Of a stretch of 64,000 nucleotides of DNA, positions 17,134 through 29,800 are shown in pieces. The translations under genes were made by a program, and so were the position numbers. Position 1 is the stretch's first letter. The number at the start of each line of letters is the position of its first letter. The notes beneath the pieces were generated by a model. That model did no database searches. It was not told the origin of the DNA and worked only from the letters and a program-made list of their open reading frames with translations. The stretch spans positions 55,256-119,255 of the forward strand of contig CANXME010000251.1 in NCBI GenBank assembly GCA_948144175.1, read 5' to 3'. This DNA is from Closterium sp. NIES-65. Its lineage: Eukaryota > Streptophyta > Zygnematophyceae > Desmidiales > Closteriaceae.

Positions 17134-20100
17134 TCACATTTTATACCGGTACGGATTTCGCAGCTTCCCGGGCTCACAAACGCCCTTATATGGGGACGGT
17201 TCTTCATGCGGCGGGCCCGTTTGAAGGCAAAAAGAGCTCGAATCTCGTCCCAAGGTATCTAGGATTGTGGCAAACACGATCGTGTTGGGTGGTCCAGGAT
17301 TCGAATAACATTGCTTCACATTTTATACCGGTACGGATTTCGCAGCTTCCCGGGCTCACAAACGCCCTTATATGGGGACGAGTTTTCATGCGGCGGGCCT
17401 GTTTGAAGGCAAAAAGAGCTGGAATCTCGTCCCAAGGTATCTCGGATTGTGGCAAACACGATCGTGATGGGCGGTCCAGGATTCGAATAACATTGCTTCA
17501 CATTTTTTACCGGTATGGATTTCGAAGCTTCCCGGGCTCACAAACGCCCTTATAGGGGGACGGTTCTTCATGCGGCGGGCCTGTTTGAAGGCAAAAAGAG
17601 CTGGAATCTCGTCCCAGGGTATCTAAGATTGTGGCAAACACGATCGTTCTGGGCGGTCCAGGATCCGAGTAACATTGCGTCACATTTTATACCGGTACGG
17701 ATTTCGCAGCTTCCCGGGCTCACAAACGCCCTTATATGGGGACGGGTTTTCAAGCGGCGGGCCCGTTTGAAGGCAAAAATAGCTGGAATCTCGTCCCAAG
17801 GTATCTAGGATTGTGGCAAACACGATCGTGGTGGGCGGTCCAGGATTCGAATAACAATGCTTCACATTTTATACCACTACGGATTTCGCAGCTTCCCGGG
17901 CTCACAAGCGCCCTTATATGGGGACGGTTTTTCATGCGGCGGGCCCGTTTGAAGGCAAAAAGAGCTGGAATCTCGTCCCAAGGTATCTAGTAATGTGGCA
18001 AACACGATCGTGGTGGGCGGTCCAGGATTCGAATAACATTGCTTCACATTTTATACCGGTACGGATTTCGCAGCTTCCCGGGCTCACAAACGCCCTTATA
18101 TGGGGACGGTTCTTCATGAGGCGGGCCCGTTTGAAGGCAAAAAGAGCTCGAATCTCGTCCCAAGGTATATAGGATTGTGGCAAACACGATCGTGTTGGGT
18201 GGTCCAGGATTCGAATAACATTGCTTCACATTTTATACCGGTACGGATTTCGCAGCTTCCCGGGCTCACAAACGCCCTTATATGGGGACGGTTCTTCATG
18301 CGGCGGGCCCGTTTGAAGGCAAAAAAAACTCGAATCTCGTCCCAAGGTATCTCGGATTGTGGCAAACACGATCGTGCTGGGCGGTCCAGGATTTGAATAA
18401 CATTGCTCCACATTTTTTACCGGTATGGATTTCGCAGCTTCCCGGGCTCACAAACGCCCTTATAGGAGGATGGTTCTTCATGCGGCGGGCCTGTTTGAAG
18501 GCAAAAAGAGCTGGAATCTCGTCCTAGGATATCTAAGATTGTGGCAAACACGATCGTTCTGGGCGGTCCAGGATTCGAATAACAATGCTTCACATTTTAT
18601 ACCAGTACGGATTTCGCAGCTTCCCGGGCTCACAAACGCCCTTATATGGGGACGGGTTTTCATGCGGCGGGCCCGTTTGAAGGCAAAAAGAGCTGGAATC
18701 TCGTCCCACGGTATCTAGGATTGTGGCAAACACGATCGTGCTGGGCGGTCCAGGATCCGAGTAACATTGCATCACATTTTATACCGGTACGGATTTCGCA
18801 GCTTCCCGGGCTCACAAGCGCCCTTATATGGGGACGGTTTTTCATGCGGCGGGCCCGTTTGAAGGCAAAAAGAGCTGGAATCTCGTCCCAAGGTATCTAG
18901 TAATGTGGCAAACATGATCGTGGTGGGCGGTCCAGGATTCGAATAAAATTGCTTCACATTTTATACCAGTACGGATTTCGCAGCTTCCCGGGCTCACAAA
19001 CGCCCTTATATGGGGACGGGTTTTCATGCGGCGGGCCCGTTTGAAGGCAAAAAGAGCTGGAATCTCGTCCCACGGTATCTAGGATTGTGGCAAACACGAT
19101 CGTGCTGGGCGGTCCAGGATCCGAGTAACATTGCATCACATTTTATACCGGTACGGATTTCGCAGCTTCCCGGGCTCACAAGCGCCCTTATATGGGGACG
19201 GTTTTTCATGCGGCGGGCCCGTTTGAAGGCAAAAAGAGCTGGAATCTCGTCCCAAGGTATCTAGTAATGTGGCAAACATGATCGTGGTGGGCGGTCCAGG
19301 ATTCGAATAAAATTGCTTCACATTTTATACCGGTACGGATTTCGCAGCTTCCCGGGCTCACAAACGCCCTTATATGGGGACGGTTCTTCATGCGGCGGGC
19401 CCGTTTGAAGGCAAAAAGAGCTCGAATCTCGTCCCAAGGTATCTAGGATTGTGGCAAACACGATCGTGTTGGGTGGTCCAGGATTCGAATAACATTGCTT
19501 CACATTTTATACCGGTACGGATTTCGCAGCTTCCCGGGCTCACAAACGCCCTTATATGGGGACGAGTTTTTATGCGGCGGGCCTGTTTGAAGGCAAAAAG
19601 AGCTGGAATCTCGTCCCAAGGTATCTCGGATTGTGGCAAACACGATCGTGATGGGCGGTCCAGGATTCGAATAACATTGCTTCACATTTTTTACCGGTAT
19701 GGATTTCGAAGCTTCCCGGGCTCACAAACGCCCTTATAGGGGGACGGTTCTTCATGCGGCGGGCCTGTTTGAAGGCAAAAAGAGCTGGAATCTCGTCCCA
19801 GGGTATCTAAGATTGTGGCAAACACGATCGTTCTGGGCGGTCCAGGATCCGAGTAACATTGCGTCACATTTTATACCGGTACGGATTTCGCAGCTTCCCG
19901 GGCTCACAAACGCCCTTATATGGGGACGGGTTTTCAAGCGGCGGGCCTGTTTGAAGGCAAAAATAGCTGGAATCTCGTCCCAAGGTATCTAGGATTGTGG
20001 CAAACACGATCGTGGTGGGCGGTCCAGGATTCGAATAACAATGCTTCACATTTTATACCAGTACGGATTTCGCAGCTTCCTGGGCTCACAAACGCCCTTA

Positions 20101-20180
20101 TATGGGGACGGGTTTTCATGCGGCGGGCCCGTTTGAAGGCAAAAAGAGCTGGAATCTCGTCCCACGGTATCTAGGATTGT
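17134..20180. repeat. 12-monomer (2184-bp) higher-order repeat of Sat182
   Basis: Monomers from about 17134 to 18000 recur at 19318 to 20180, offset 2184 bp = 12 x 182, with the same order of variants (GGTTCTTCATGCGG, GAGCTCGAATC, GTGTTGGGTGG, then TTTTTTACCGGTATGG and CGATCGTTCTGGG). Part of the same series recurs with offsets of 1092 and 2366 bp (6 and 13 monomers) near 20284-20730. Confidence 0.85.
18590..19320. repeat. Dimeric (364-bp) higher-order repeat of Sat182
   Basis: Two successive 364-bp units are almost identical: each pairs one GTGCTGGG/GGATCCGAG monomer (CCCACGGTATC) with one GTGGTGGG monomer carrying the rare AATAAAATTGC and AACATGATCG variants. Confidence 0.88.
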
Positions 20181-21499
20181 GGCAAACACGATCGTGCTGG
20201 GCGGTCCAGGATCCGAGTAACATTGCGTCACATTTTATACCGGTACGGATTTCGCAGCTTCCCGGGCTCACAAGCGCCCTTATATGGGGACGGTTTTTCA
20301 TGCGGCGGGCCCGTTTGAAGGCAAAAAGAGCTGGAATCTCGTCCCAAGGTATCTAGTAATATGGCAAACACGATCGTGGTGGGCGGTCCAGGATTCGAAT
20401 AACATTGCTTCACATTTTATACCGGTACGGATTTCGCAGCTTCCCGGGCTCACAAACGCCCTTATATGGGGACGGTTCTTCATGAGGCGGGCCCGTTTGA
20501 AGGCAAAAAGAGCTCGAATCTCGTCCCAAGGTATATAGGATTGTGGCAAACACGATCGTGTTGGGTGGTCCAGGATTCGAATAACATTGCTTCACATTTT
20601 ATACCGGTACGGATTTCGCAGCTTCCCGGGCTCACAAACGCCCTTATATGGGGACGAGTTTTCATGCGGCGGGCCTGTTTGAAGGCAAAAAGAGCTGGAA
20701 TCTCGTCCCAAGGTATCTCGGATTGTGGCAAACACGATCGTGATGGGCGGTCCAGGATTTGAATAACATTGCTTCACATTTTTTACCGGTATGGATTTCG
20801 AAGCTTCCCGGGCTCACAAACGCCCTTATAGGGGGACGGTTCTTCATGCGGCGGGCCTGTTTGAAGGCAAAAAGAGCTGGAATCTCGTCCCAGGGTATCG
20901 AAGATTGTGGCAAACACGATCGTTCTGGGCGGTCCAGGATCCGAGTAACATTGCTTCACATTTTATACCGGTACGGATTTCGCAGCTTCCCGGGCTCACA
21001 AACACCCTTATATGGGGACGGGTTTTCAAGCGGCGGGCCCGTTTGAAGGCAAAAATAGCTGGAATCTCGTTCCAAGGTATCTAGGATTCAGGCAAACACG
21101 ATCGTGGTGGGCGGTCCAGGATTCAAATAACAATGCTTCACATTTTATACCAGTACGGATTTCGCAGCTTCCCGGGCTCACAAACGCCCTTATATGGGGA
21201 CGGGTTTTCATTCGGCGGGCCCGTTTGAAGGCAAAAAGAGCTGGAATCTCGTCCCACGGTATCTAGGAATGTGGCAAACACGATCGTGCTGGGCGGTCCA
21301 GGATCCGAGTAACATTGCGTCACATTTTATACCGGTACGGATTTCGCAGCTTCCCGGGCTCACAAGCGCCCTTATATGGGGACGGTTTTTCATGCGGCGG
21401 GCCCGTTTGAAGGCAAAAAGAGCTGGAATCTCGTCCCAGGGTATCTAGGATTGTGGCAAACACGATCATGCTGGGCGGTCCAGGATCCGAGTAACATTG

Positions 21500-23050
21500 C
21501 TTCACATTTTATACCGGTACCGATTTCACAGCTTCCCGGGCTCACAAACGCCCTTACATGGGGACGGTTTCTCATGCGGCGGGCCCGTTTGAAGGCAAAA
21601 AGATCTGGAATCTCGTCCCAAGGTATCTAGTATTGTGGCAAACACGATTGTGGTGGGCGGTCCAGGATACAAATAACAATGCTTCACATTTTATACCAGT
21701 ACGGATTTCGCAGCTTCCCGGGCTCACAAACGCCCTTATATGGGGACGGGTTTTCATGCGGCGGGCCCGTTTGAAGGCAAAAAAAACTGGAATCTCGTCC
21801 CAGGGTATCTAGGATTGTGGCAAACACGATCGTGCTGGGCGGTCCAGGATCCGAGTAACATTGCGTCACATTTTATACCGGTACGGATTTCGCAGCTTCC
21901 CGGGCTCAGAAGCGCCCTTATATGGGGACGGGTTTTCATGCGGCGGGCCCGTTTGAAGGCAAAAAGAGCTGGAATCTCGTCCCAAGGTATCTAGTAATGT
22001 GGCAAACACGATCGTGGTGGGCGGTCCAGGATTCGAATAACATTGCTTCACATTTTATACCGGTACCGATTTCGCAGCTTCCCGGGCTCACAAACGCCCT
22101 TACATGGGGACGGTTTCTCATGCGGCGGGCCCGTTTGAAGGCAAAAAGATCTGGAATCTCGTCCCAAGGTATCTAGTATTGTGGCAAACACGATTGTGGT
22201 GGGCGGTACAGGATACAAATAACAATGCTTCACATTTTATACCAGTACGGATTTCGCAGCTTCCCGGGCTCACAAACGCCCTTATATGGGGACGGGTTTT
22301 CATGCGGCGGGCCCGTTTGAAGGCAAAAAAAACTGGAATCTCGTCCCAGGGTATCTAGGATTGTGGCAAACACGATCGTGCTGGGCGGTCCAAGATCCGA
22401 GTAACATTGCGTCACATTTTATACCGGTACGGATTTCGCAGCTTCCCGGGCTCACAAGCGCCCTTATATGGGGACGGTTTTTCATGCGGCGGGCCCGTTT
22501 GAAGGCAAAAAGAGCTGGAATCTCGTCCCAAGGTATCTAGTAATGTGGCAAACACGATCGAGGTGGGCGGTCCAGGATTCGAATAACATTGCTTCACATT
22601 TTATACCGGTACCGATTTCGCAGCTTCCCGGGCTCACAAACGCCCTTACATGGGGACGGTTTCTCATGCGGCGGGCCCGTTTGAAGGCAAAAAGATCTGG
22701 AATCTCGTCCCAAGGTATCTAGTATTGTGGCAAACACGATTGTGGTGGGCGGTCCAGGATACAAATAACAATGCTTCACATTTTATACCAGTATGGATTT
22801 CGCAGCTTCCCGGGCTCACAAACGCCCTTATATGGGGACGGGTTTTCATGCGGCGGGCCCGTTTGAAGGCAAAAAAAACTGGAATCTCGTCCCAGGGTAT
22901 CTAGGATTGTGGCAAACACGATCGTGCTGGGCGGTCCAGGATCCGAGTAACATTGCGTCACATTTTATACCGGTACGGATTTCGCAGCTTCCCAAGCTCA
23001 CAAGCGCCCTTATATGGGGACGGTTTTTCATGCGGCGGGCCCGTTTGAAG
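21500..23050. repeat. Trimeric (546-bp) higher-order repeat of Sat182, group a
   Basis: Blocks starting near 21558, 22104 and 22650 repeat every 546 bp (3 monomers), marked by CCCTTACATGGGG, TTTCTCATGCGG, AAAGATCTGG, CACGATTGTGG, ACAAATAACAATGC and AAAAAAAACTGG. Confidence 0.87.
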
Positions 23051-23389
23051 GCAAAAAAAACTGGAATCTCGTCCCAGGGTATCTAGGATTGTGGCAAACA
23101 CGATCGTGCTGGGCGGTCCAGGATCCGAGTAACATTGCGTCACATTTTATACCGGTACGGATTTCGCAGCTTCCCAAGCTCACAAGCGCTCTTATATGGG
23201 GACGGTTTTTCATGCGGCGGGCCCGTTTGAAGGCAAAAAGAGCTGGAATCTCGTCCCAAGGTATCTAGTAATGTGGCAAACACGATCGTGGTGGGCGGTC
23301 CAGGATTCGAATAACATTGCTTCACATTTTATACCAGTACGGATTTCGCAGCTTCCCGGGCTCATAAGCGCTCTTATAGGGGGACGGCT

Positions 23390-24840
23390 CTCCATGCGGC
23401 GGGCCCGTTTGAAGGCAAAAAGAGCTGGAATCTCGTCCCAAGCTATATAGGATTGTGGCAAACACGATTGTGCTGGGCGGTCCAGGATCCGAGTAATATT
23501 GATTCACATTTTATACCGGTACGGATTTCGCAGCTTGCCGGGCTCACAAGCGCCCTTATAGAGGGACGGTTCTTCATGCGGCGGGCCCGTTTGAAGGAAA
23601 AAAGAGCTGGAATCTCGTCCCAAGGTATCTAGGATTTTGGTAAACACGATCGTGCTGGGCGGTCCAGGATCCGAGTAATATTGCTTCACATTTTATACCG
23701 GTACGGATTTCGCAGCTTCCCGGGCTCACAAACGCCGTTATATGGGGACGGTTCTTCATGCGGCGGGCCTGTTTGAAGGAAAAATGAGCTGGAATCTCGT
23801 CCCAATGTATCTAGGATTGTGGGAAACATGATCGTGCTGGGCGGTCCAGGATCCGAGTAACATTGCTTCACATTTTATACCGGTACGGATTTCGCAGCTT
23901 CCCGGGCTCATAAGCGCCCTTATAGGGGGACGGCTCTCCATGCGGCGGGCCCGTTTGAAGGCAAAAAGAGCTGGAATCTCGTCCCAAGCTATCTAGGATT
24001 GTGGCAAACACGATCGTGCTGGGCGTTCCAGGATCCGAGTAATATTGATTCACATTTTATACCGGTACGGATTTCGCAGCTTGCCGGGCTCACAAGCGCC
24101 CTTATAGAGGGACGGTTCTTCATGCGGCGGGCCCGTTTGAAGGAAAAAAGAGCTGGAATCTCGTCCCAAGGTATCTAGGATTTTGGTAAACACGATCGTG
24201 CTGGGCGGTCCAGGATCCAAGTAATATTGCTTCACATTTTATACCGGTACGGATTTCGCAGCTTCCCGGGCTCACAAACGCGGTTATATGGGGACGTTTC
24301 TTCATGCGGCGGGCCTGTTTGAAGGAAAAAAGAGCTGGAATCTCGTCCCAATGTATCTAGGATTGTGGCAAACATGATCGTGCTGGGCGGTCCAGGATCC
24401 GAGTAACATTGCTTCACATTTTATACCGGTACCGATTTCGCAGCTTCCCAGGCTCATAAGCGCCCTTATAGGGGGACAGCTCTCCATGCGGCGGGCCCGT
24501 TTGAAGGCAAAAAGAGCTGGAATCTCGTCCCAAGCTATCTAGGATTGTGGCAAACACGATCGTGCTGGGCGGTCCAGGATCCGAGTAATATTGACTCACA
24601 TTTTATACCGGTACGGATTTCGCAGCTTGCCGGGCTCACAAGCGCCCTTATAGAGGGACGGTTCTTCATGCGGCGGGCCCGTTTGAAGGAAAAAAGAGCT
24701 GGAATCTCGTCCCAAGGTATCTAGGATTTTGGTAAACACGATCGTGCTGGGCGGTCCAGGATCCGAGTAATATTGCTTCACATTTTATACCGGTACGGAT
24801 TTCGCAGCTTCCCGGGCTCACAAACGCCCTTATATGGGGA
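23390..24840. repeat. Trimeric (546-bp) higher-order repeat of Sat182, group b
   Basis: A different trimer repeats at about 23504, 24050 and 24596, marked by CTCATAAGCGC with GGCTCTCCATGCGG or its AGCTCTCC variant, CAGCTTGCCGGGC with TTATAGAGGGACGG, and AGGATTTTGGTAAACACG. Confidence 0.87.
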
Positions 24841-24969
24841 CGGTTCTTCATACGGCGGGCCCGTTTGAAGGAAAAAAAGAGCTGGAATCTCGTCCCAATG
24901 TATCTAGGATTGTGGGAAACATGATCGTGCTGGGCGGTCCAGGATCCGAGTAACATTGCTTCACATTTT

Positions 24970-26811
24970 GCACACGCTAGGCCCTTTTTCTTCCAATTTT
25001 GCACACACTAGACCCTTGTTCTTGCTATTTTGCACACGCTAGGCCCTTGTTCTTGAAATTTTGAACACGATAGGCCCTTGCTCTTGCTATTTTGCACATA
25101 CTAGGCCCTTGTTCTTCCAGTTTTGCAAACGCTAGGCCCTTGTTCTTGCACTTTTGGACACGCTAGGCACTTGTTCTTCCAATTTTGCACTCGCTAGGCC
25201 CTTGTTCTTGAAAGTTTGCACACGCTAGGCCCTTAATATTGCAATATTGCACACGCTAGGCCCTTGTTCTTCCAATTTTGCACTCGCTAGGCCCTTGTTC
25301 TTGCAATTTTGCACACGCTAGGCTATTGTTCTTGCAATTTTGCACACGCTAGGCCCTTGTTCTTGAAATTTTGCACTCGCTAGGCCCTTGTTCTTGAAAT
25401 TTTGCACATGCTAGGCCCTTGTTCTTCCAATTTTGCACTCACTAGGCCCTTGTTCTTGCTATTTTGCACACGCTAGGCCCTTGTTCTTCCAATTTTGCAC
25501 TCGCTAGGCCTTTGTTCTTGCAACTGTGCACACGCTACGCCCTTGTTCTTCCAATTTTGCACTCACTAGGCCCTTGTTCTTGCAATTTTGCACACGCTAG
25601 GCCTTTGTTCTTGCAATTTTGCATACGCTAGGCCTTTGCTCTTGAAATTTTGCACTTGCTAGGCCCTTGTTCTTGCAATTTTGCACACTCTAGGCCCTTG
25701 TTCTTGCAATTTTGCACACGCTAGGCCCTTGTTCTTCCAATTTTGCACTCGCTAGGCCCTTGTTCTTGCAATTTTGCACACGCTAGGCCATTGTTCTTGC
25801 AACTTTGCACACGCTAGGCCCTTGTTCTTGAAATTTTGCACTCGCTAGGCCCTTGTTCTCGAAATTTTGCACACGCTAGGCCCTTGTTCTTGCTATTTTG
25901 CACACGCTAGGCCCTTGTTCTTCCAATTTTGCACTTGTTAGGCCCTTGTTCTTGCAACTATGCACACGCTAGGCCCTTGTTCTTCCAATTTTGCACACGC
26001 TAGGCACTTCTTTTTCCAATTTTGCACTCGCTAGGCCCTTGTTCTTGCAATTTTGCACTCGCTAGGCCCTTGTTCTTGAAATTGTGCACACGCTAGGCCC
26101 TTGTTCTTGCAATTTTTCACACGCTAGGCCCTTGTTCTTGCAATTTTGCACACGCTAGGCCCTTGTTCTTGAAATTTTGCACTCGCTAGGCCGTTGTTCT
26201 TGAACTTTTGCACTCGCTAGGCCCTTGTTCTTGCAATTTTGCACACGCTAGGCCCTTGTTGTTGACATTTTGCACTCTCTAGGCCCTTGTTCTTTAAATT
26301 TTGCACACGCTAGGCTCTTGTTCTTGCTATTTTGCACACGCTAGGCCCTTGTTCTTCCAATTTTGCACTCGCTAGGCCCTTGTTCTTGCAACTATGCACA
26401 CGCTAGCCCCTTATTCTTCCAATTTTGCACATGCTAGGCACTTGTTCTTCCAATTTTGCACACGCTAGGCCCTTGTTCTTGCAATTTTGCACACGCTAGG
26501 CCCTTGTTCTTGAAATTTTGCACTCGCTAGGCCCTTGTTCTTGAAATTTTGCACACGCTAGGCCCTTGTTCTTGCAATTTTGCATACGCTAGGCCCTTGT
26601 TGTTGACATTTTGCACTCTCTAGGCCCTTGTTCTTTAAATTTTGCACACGCTAGGCCCTTGTTCTTGCTATTTTGCACACGCTAGGCCCTTGTTCTTGCA
26701 ATTTTGCACTCGCTAGGCCCTTGTTCTTGAAATTTTGCACACGCTAGGCCCTTGTTCTTGCAATTTTGCACACGCTAGGCACTTGTTCTTCCAATTTTGC
26801 ACTTGCTAGGA
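24970..26811. repeat. Sat31 satellite array, block 1 (about 59 units)
   Basis: Direct repeat with a 31-bp period reading GCACACGCTAGGCCC then TTGTTCTTGCAATTTT. Main variable sites: CACACG/CACTCG, and TTGCAATTTT/TTCCAATTTT/TTGAAATTTT/TTGCTATTTT. TTCCAATTTT is very often followed by CACTCG, so variants are linked along the array. It starts where the Sat182 CACATTTT meets CAATTTTG (shared ATTTT) and ends at the AGGA duplication breakpoint. No gene was seen. Confidence 0.95.
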
Positions 26812-29800
26812 TTCGAATAACATTGCTTCACATTTTATACCGGTACGGATTTCGCAGCTTCCCGGGCTCACAAACGCCCTTATATGGGGACGGTTCTTCA
26901 TGAGGCGGGCCCGTTTGAAGGCAAAAAGAGCTCGAATCTCGTCCCAAGGTATATAGGATTGTGGCAAACACGATCGTGTTGGGTGGTCCAGGATTCGAAT
27001 AACATTGCTTCACATTTTATACCGGTACGGATTTCGCAGCTTCCCGGGCTCACAAACGCCCTTATATGGGGACGAGTTTTCATGCGGCGGGCCTGTTTGA
27101 AGGCAAAAAGAGCTGGAATCTCGTCCCAAGGTATCTCGGATTGTGGCAAACACGATCGTGATGGGCGGTCCAGGATTTGAATAACATTGCTTCACATTTT
27201 TTACCGGTATGGATTTCGAAGCTTCCCGGGCTCACAAACGCCCTTATAGGGGGACGGTTCTTCATGCGGCGGGCCTGTTTGAAGGCAAAAAGAGCTGGAA
27301 TCTCGTCCCAGGGTATCGAAGATTGTGGCAAACACGATCGTTCTGGGCGGTCCAGGATCCGAGTAACATTGCTTCACATTTTATACCGGTACGGATTTCG
27401 CAGCTTCCCGGGCTCACAAACACCCTTATATGGGGACGGGTTTTCAAGCGGCGGGCCCGTTTGAAGGCAAAAATAGCTGGAATCTCGTTCCAAGGTATCT
27501 AGGATTCAGGCAAACACGATCGTGGTGGGCGGTCCAGGATTCAAATAACAATGCTTCACATTTTATACCAGTACGGATTTCGCAGCTTCCCGGGCTCACA
27601 AACGCCCTTATATGGGGACGGGTTTTCATTCGGCGGGCCCGTTTGAAGGCAAAAAGAGCTGGAATCTCGTCCCACGGTATCTAGGAATGTGGCAAACACG
27701 ATCGTGCTGGGCGGTCCAGGATCCGAGTAACATTGCGTCACATTTTATACCGGTACGGATTTCGCAGCTTCCCGGGCTCACAAGCGCCCTTATATGGGGA
27801 CGGTTTTTCATGCGGCGGGCCAGTTTGAAGGCAAAAAGAGCTGGAATCTCGTCCCAGGGTATCTAGGATTGTGGCAAACACGATCATGCTGGGCGGTCCA
27901 GGATCCGAGTAACATTGCTTCACATTTTATACCGGTACCGATTTCACAGCTTCCCGGGCTCACAAACGCCCTTACATGGGGACGGTTTCTCATGCGGCGG
28001 GCCCGTTTGAAGGCAAAAAGATCTGGAATCTCGTCCCAAGGTATCTAGTATTGTGGCAAACACGATTGTGGTGGGCGGTCCAGGATACAAATAACAATGC
28101 TTCACATTTTATACCAGTACGGATTTCGCAGCTTCCCGGGCTCACAAACGCCCTTATATGGGGACGGGTTTTCATGCGGCGGGCCCGTTTGAAGGCAAAA
28201 AAAACTGGAATCTCGTCCCAGGGTATCTAGGATTGTGGCAAACACGATCGTGCTGGGCGGTCCAGGATCCGAGTAACATTGCGTCACATTTTATACCGGT
28301 ACGGATTTCGCAGCTTCCCGGGCTCAGAAGCGCCCTTATATGGGGACGGGTTTTCATGCGGCGGGCCCGTTTGAAGGCAAAAAGAGCTGGAATCTCGTCC
28401 CAAGGTATCTAGTAATGTGGCAAACACGATCGTGGTGGGCGGTCCAGGATTCGAATAACATTGCTTCACATTTTATACCGGTACCGATTTCGCAGCTTCC
28501 CGGGCTCACAAACGCCCTTACATGGGGACGGTTTCTCATGCGGCGGGCCCGTTTGAAGGCAAAAAGATCTGGAATCTCGTCCCAAGGTATCTAGTATTGT
28601 GGCAAACACGATTGTGGTGGGCGGTACAGGATACAAATAACAATGCTTCACATTTTATACCAGTACGGATTTCGCAGCTTCCCGGGCTCACAAACGCCCT
28701 TATATGGGGACGGGTTTTCATGCGGCGGGCCCGTTTGAAGGCAAAAAAAACTGGAATCTCGTCCCAGGGTATCTAGGATTGTGGCAAACACGATCGTGCT
28801 GGGCGGTCCAAGATCCGAGTAACATTGCGTCACATTTTATACCGGTACGGATTTCGCAGCTTCCCGGGCTCACAAGCGCCCTTATATGGGGACGGTTTTT
28901 CATGCGGCGGGCCCGTTTGAAGGCAAAAAGAGCTGGAATCTCGTCCCAAGGTATCTAGTAATGTGGCAAACACGATCGAGGTGGGCGGTCCAGGATTCGA
29001 ATAACATTGCTTCACATTTTATACCGGTACCGATTTCGCAGCTTCCCGGGCTCACAAACGCCCTTACATGGGGACGGTTTCTCATGCGGCGGGCCCGTTT
29101 GAAGGCAAAAAGATCTGGAATCTCGTCCCAAGGTATCTAGTATTGTGGCAAACACGATTGTGGTGGGCGGTCCAGGATACAAATAACAATGCTTCACATT
29201 TTATACCAGTATGGATTTCGCAGCTTCCCGGGCTCACAAACGCCCTTATATGGGGACGGGTTTTCATGCGGCGGGCCCGTTTGAAGGCAAAAAAAACTGG
29301 AATCTCGTCCCAGGGTATCTAGGATTGTGGCAAACACGATCGTGCTGGGCGGTCCAGGATCCGAGTAACATTGCGTCACATTTTATACCGGTACGGATTT
29401 CGCAGCTTCCCAAGCTCACAAGCGCCCTTATATGGGGACGGTTTTTCATGCGGCGGGCCCGTTTGAAGGCAAAAAAAACTGGAATCTCGTCCCAGGGTAT
29501 CTAGGATTGTGGCAAACACGATCGTGCTGGGCGGTCCAGGATCCGAGTAACATTGCGTCACATTTTATACCGGTACGGATTTCGCAGCTTCCCAAGCTCA
29601 CAAGCGCTCTTATATGGGGACGGTTATTCATGCGGCGGGCCCGTTTGAAGGCAAAAAGAGCTGGAATCTCGTCCCAAGGTATCTAGTAATGTGGCAAACA
29701 CGATCGTGGTGGGCGGTCCAGGATTCGAATAACATTGCTTCACATTTTATACCAGTACGGATTTCGCAGCTTCCCGGGCTCATAAGCGCTCTTATAGGGG

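Larger units (their letters stand above)
16834..24969. repeat. Sat182 satellite array, block 3 (about 44.7 monomers)
   Basis: From 16840 to about 24666 the monomers keep an exact 182-bp register, 43 steps without a net insertion or deletion, although many bases vary. Variants are ordered, giving dimer, trimer and 12-monomer higher-order repeats listed separately. Towards the right, from about 23300, a distinct subgroup appears (CTCATAAGCGC, TTATAGGGGGACGG, TTTGAAGGAAAAAAG, AGGATTTTGGTAAAC). The final monomer gains one A in its A-run (about 24870) and is cut within CACATTTT at the junction with the 31-bp satellite. No other gene or element was seen in the block. Confidence 0.95.
20394..26811. 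repeat. Tandem duplication, first copy: Sat182 plus Sat31 (6418 bp)
   Basis: This span is repeated directly downstream at 26812-33260 with an offset of 6418 bp. It includes about 25 Sat182 monomers and about 59 Sat31 units together with their junction. Only a few single-base differences and one 31-bp unit (present in the second copy near 32907-32937) separate the copies, so the event is recent. The breakpoint is an AGGA shared by Sat182 (TCCAGGATTCG) and Sat31 (GCTAGGACC). Confidence 0.92.

Noticed and set aside
16834-24969. CENP-B-box-like word in Sat182 (TTCGCAGCTTCCCGGG)
   Set aside because: It matches TTCG and part of CGGG but lacks the required A and one G at the correct spacing; the palindromic CCCGGG explains the resemblance.
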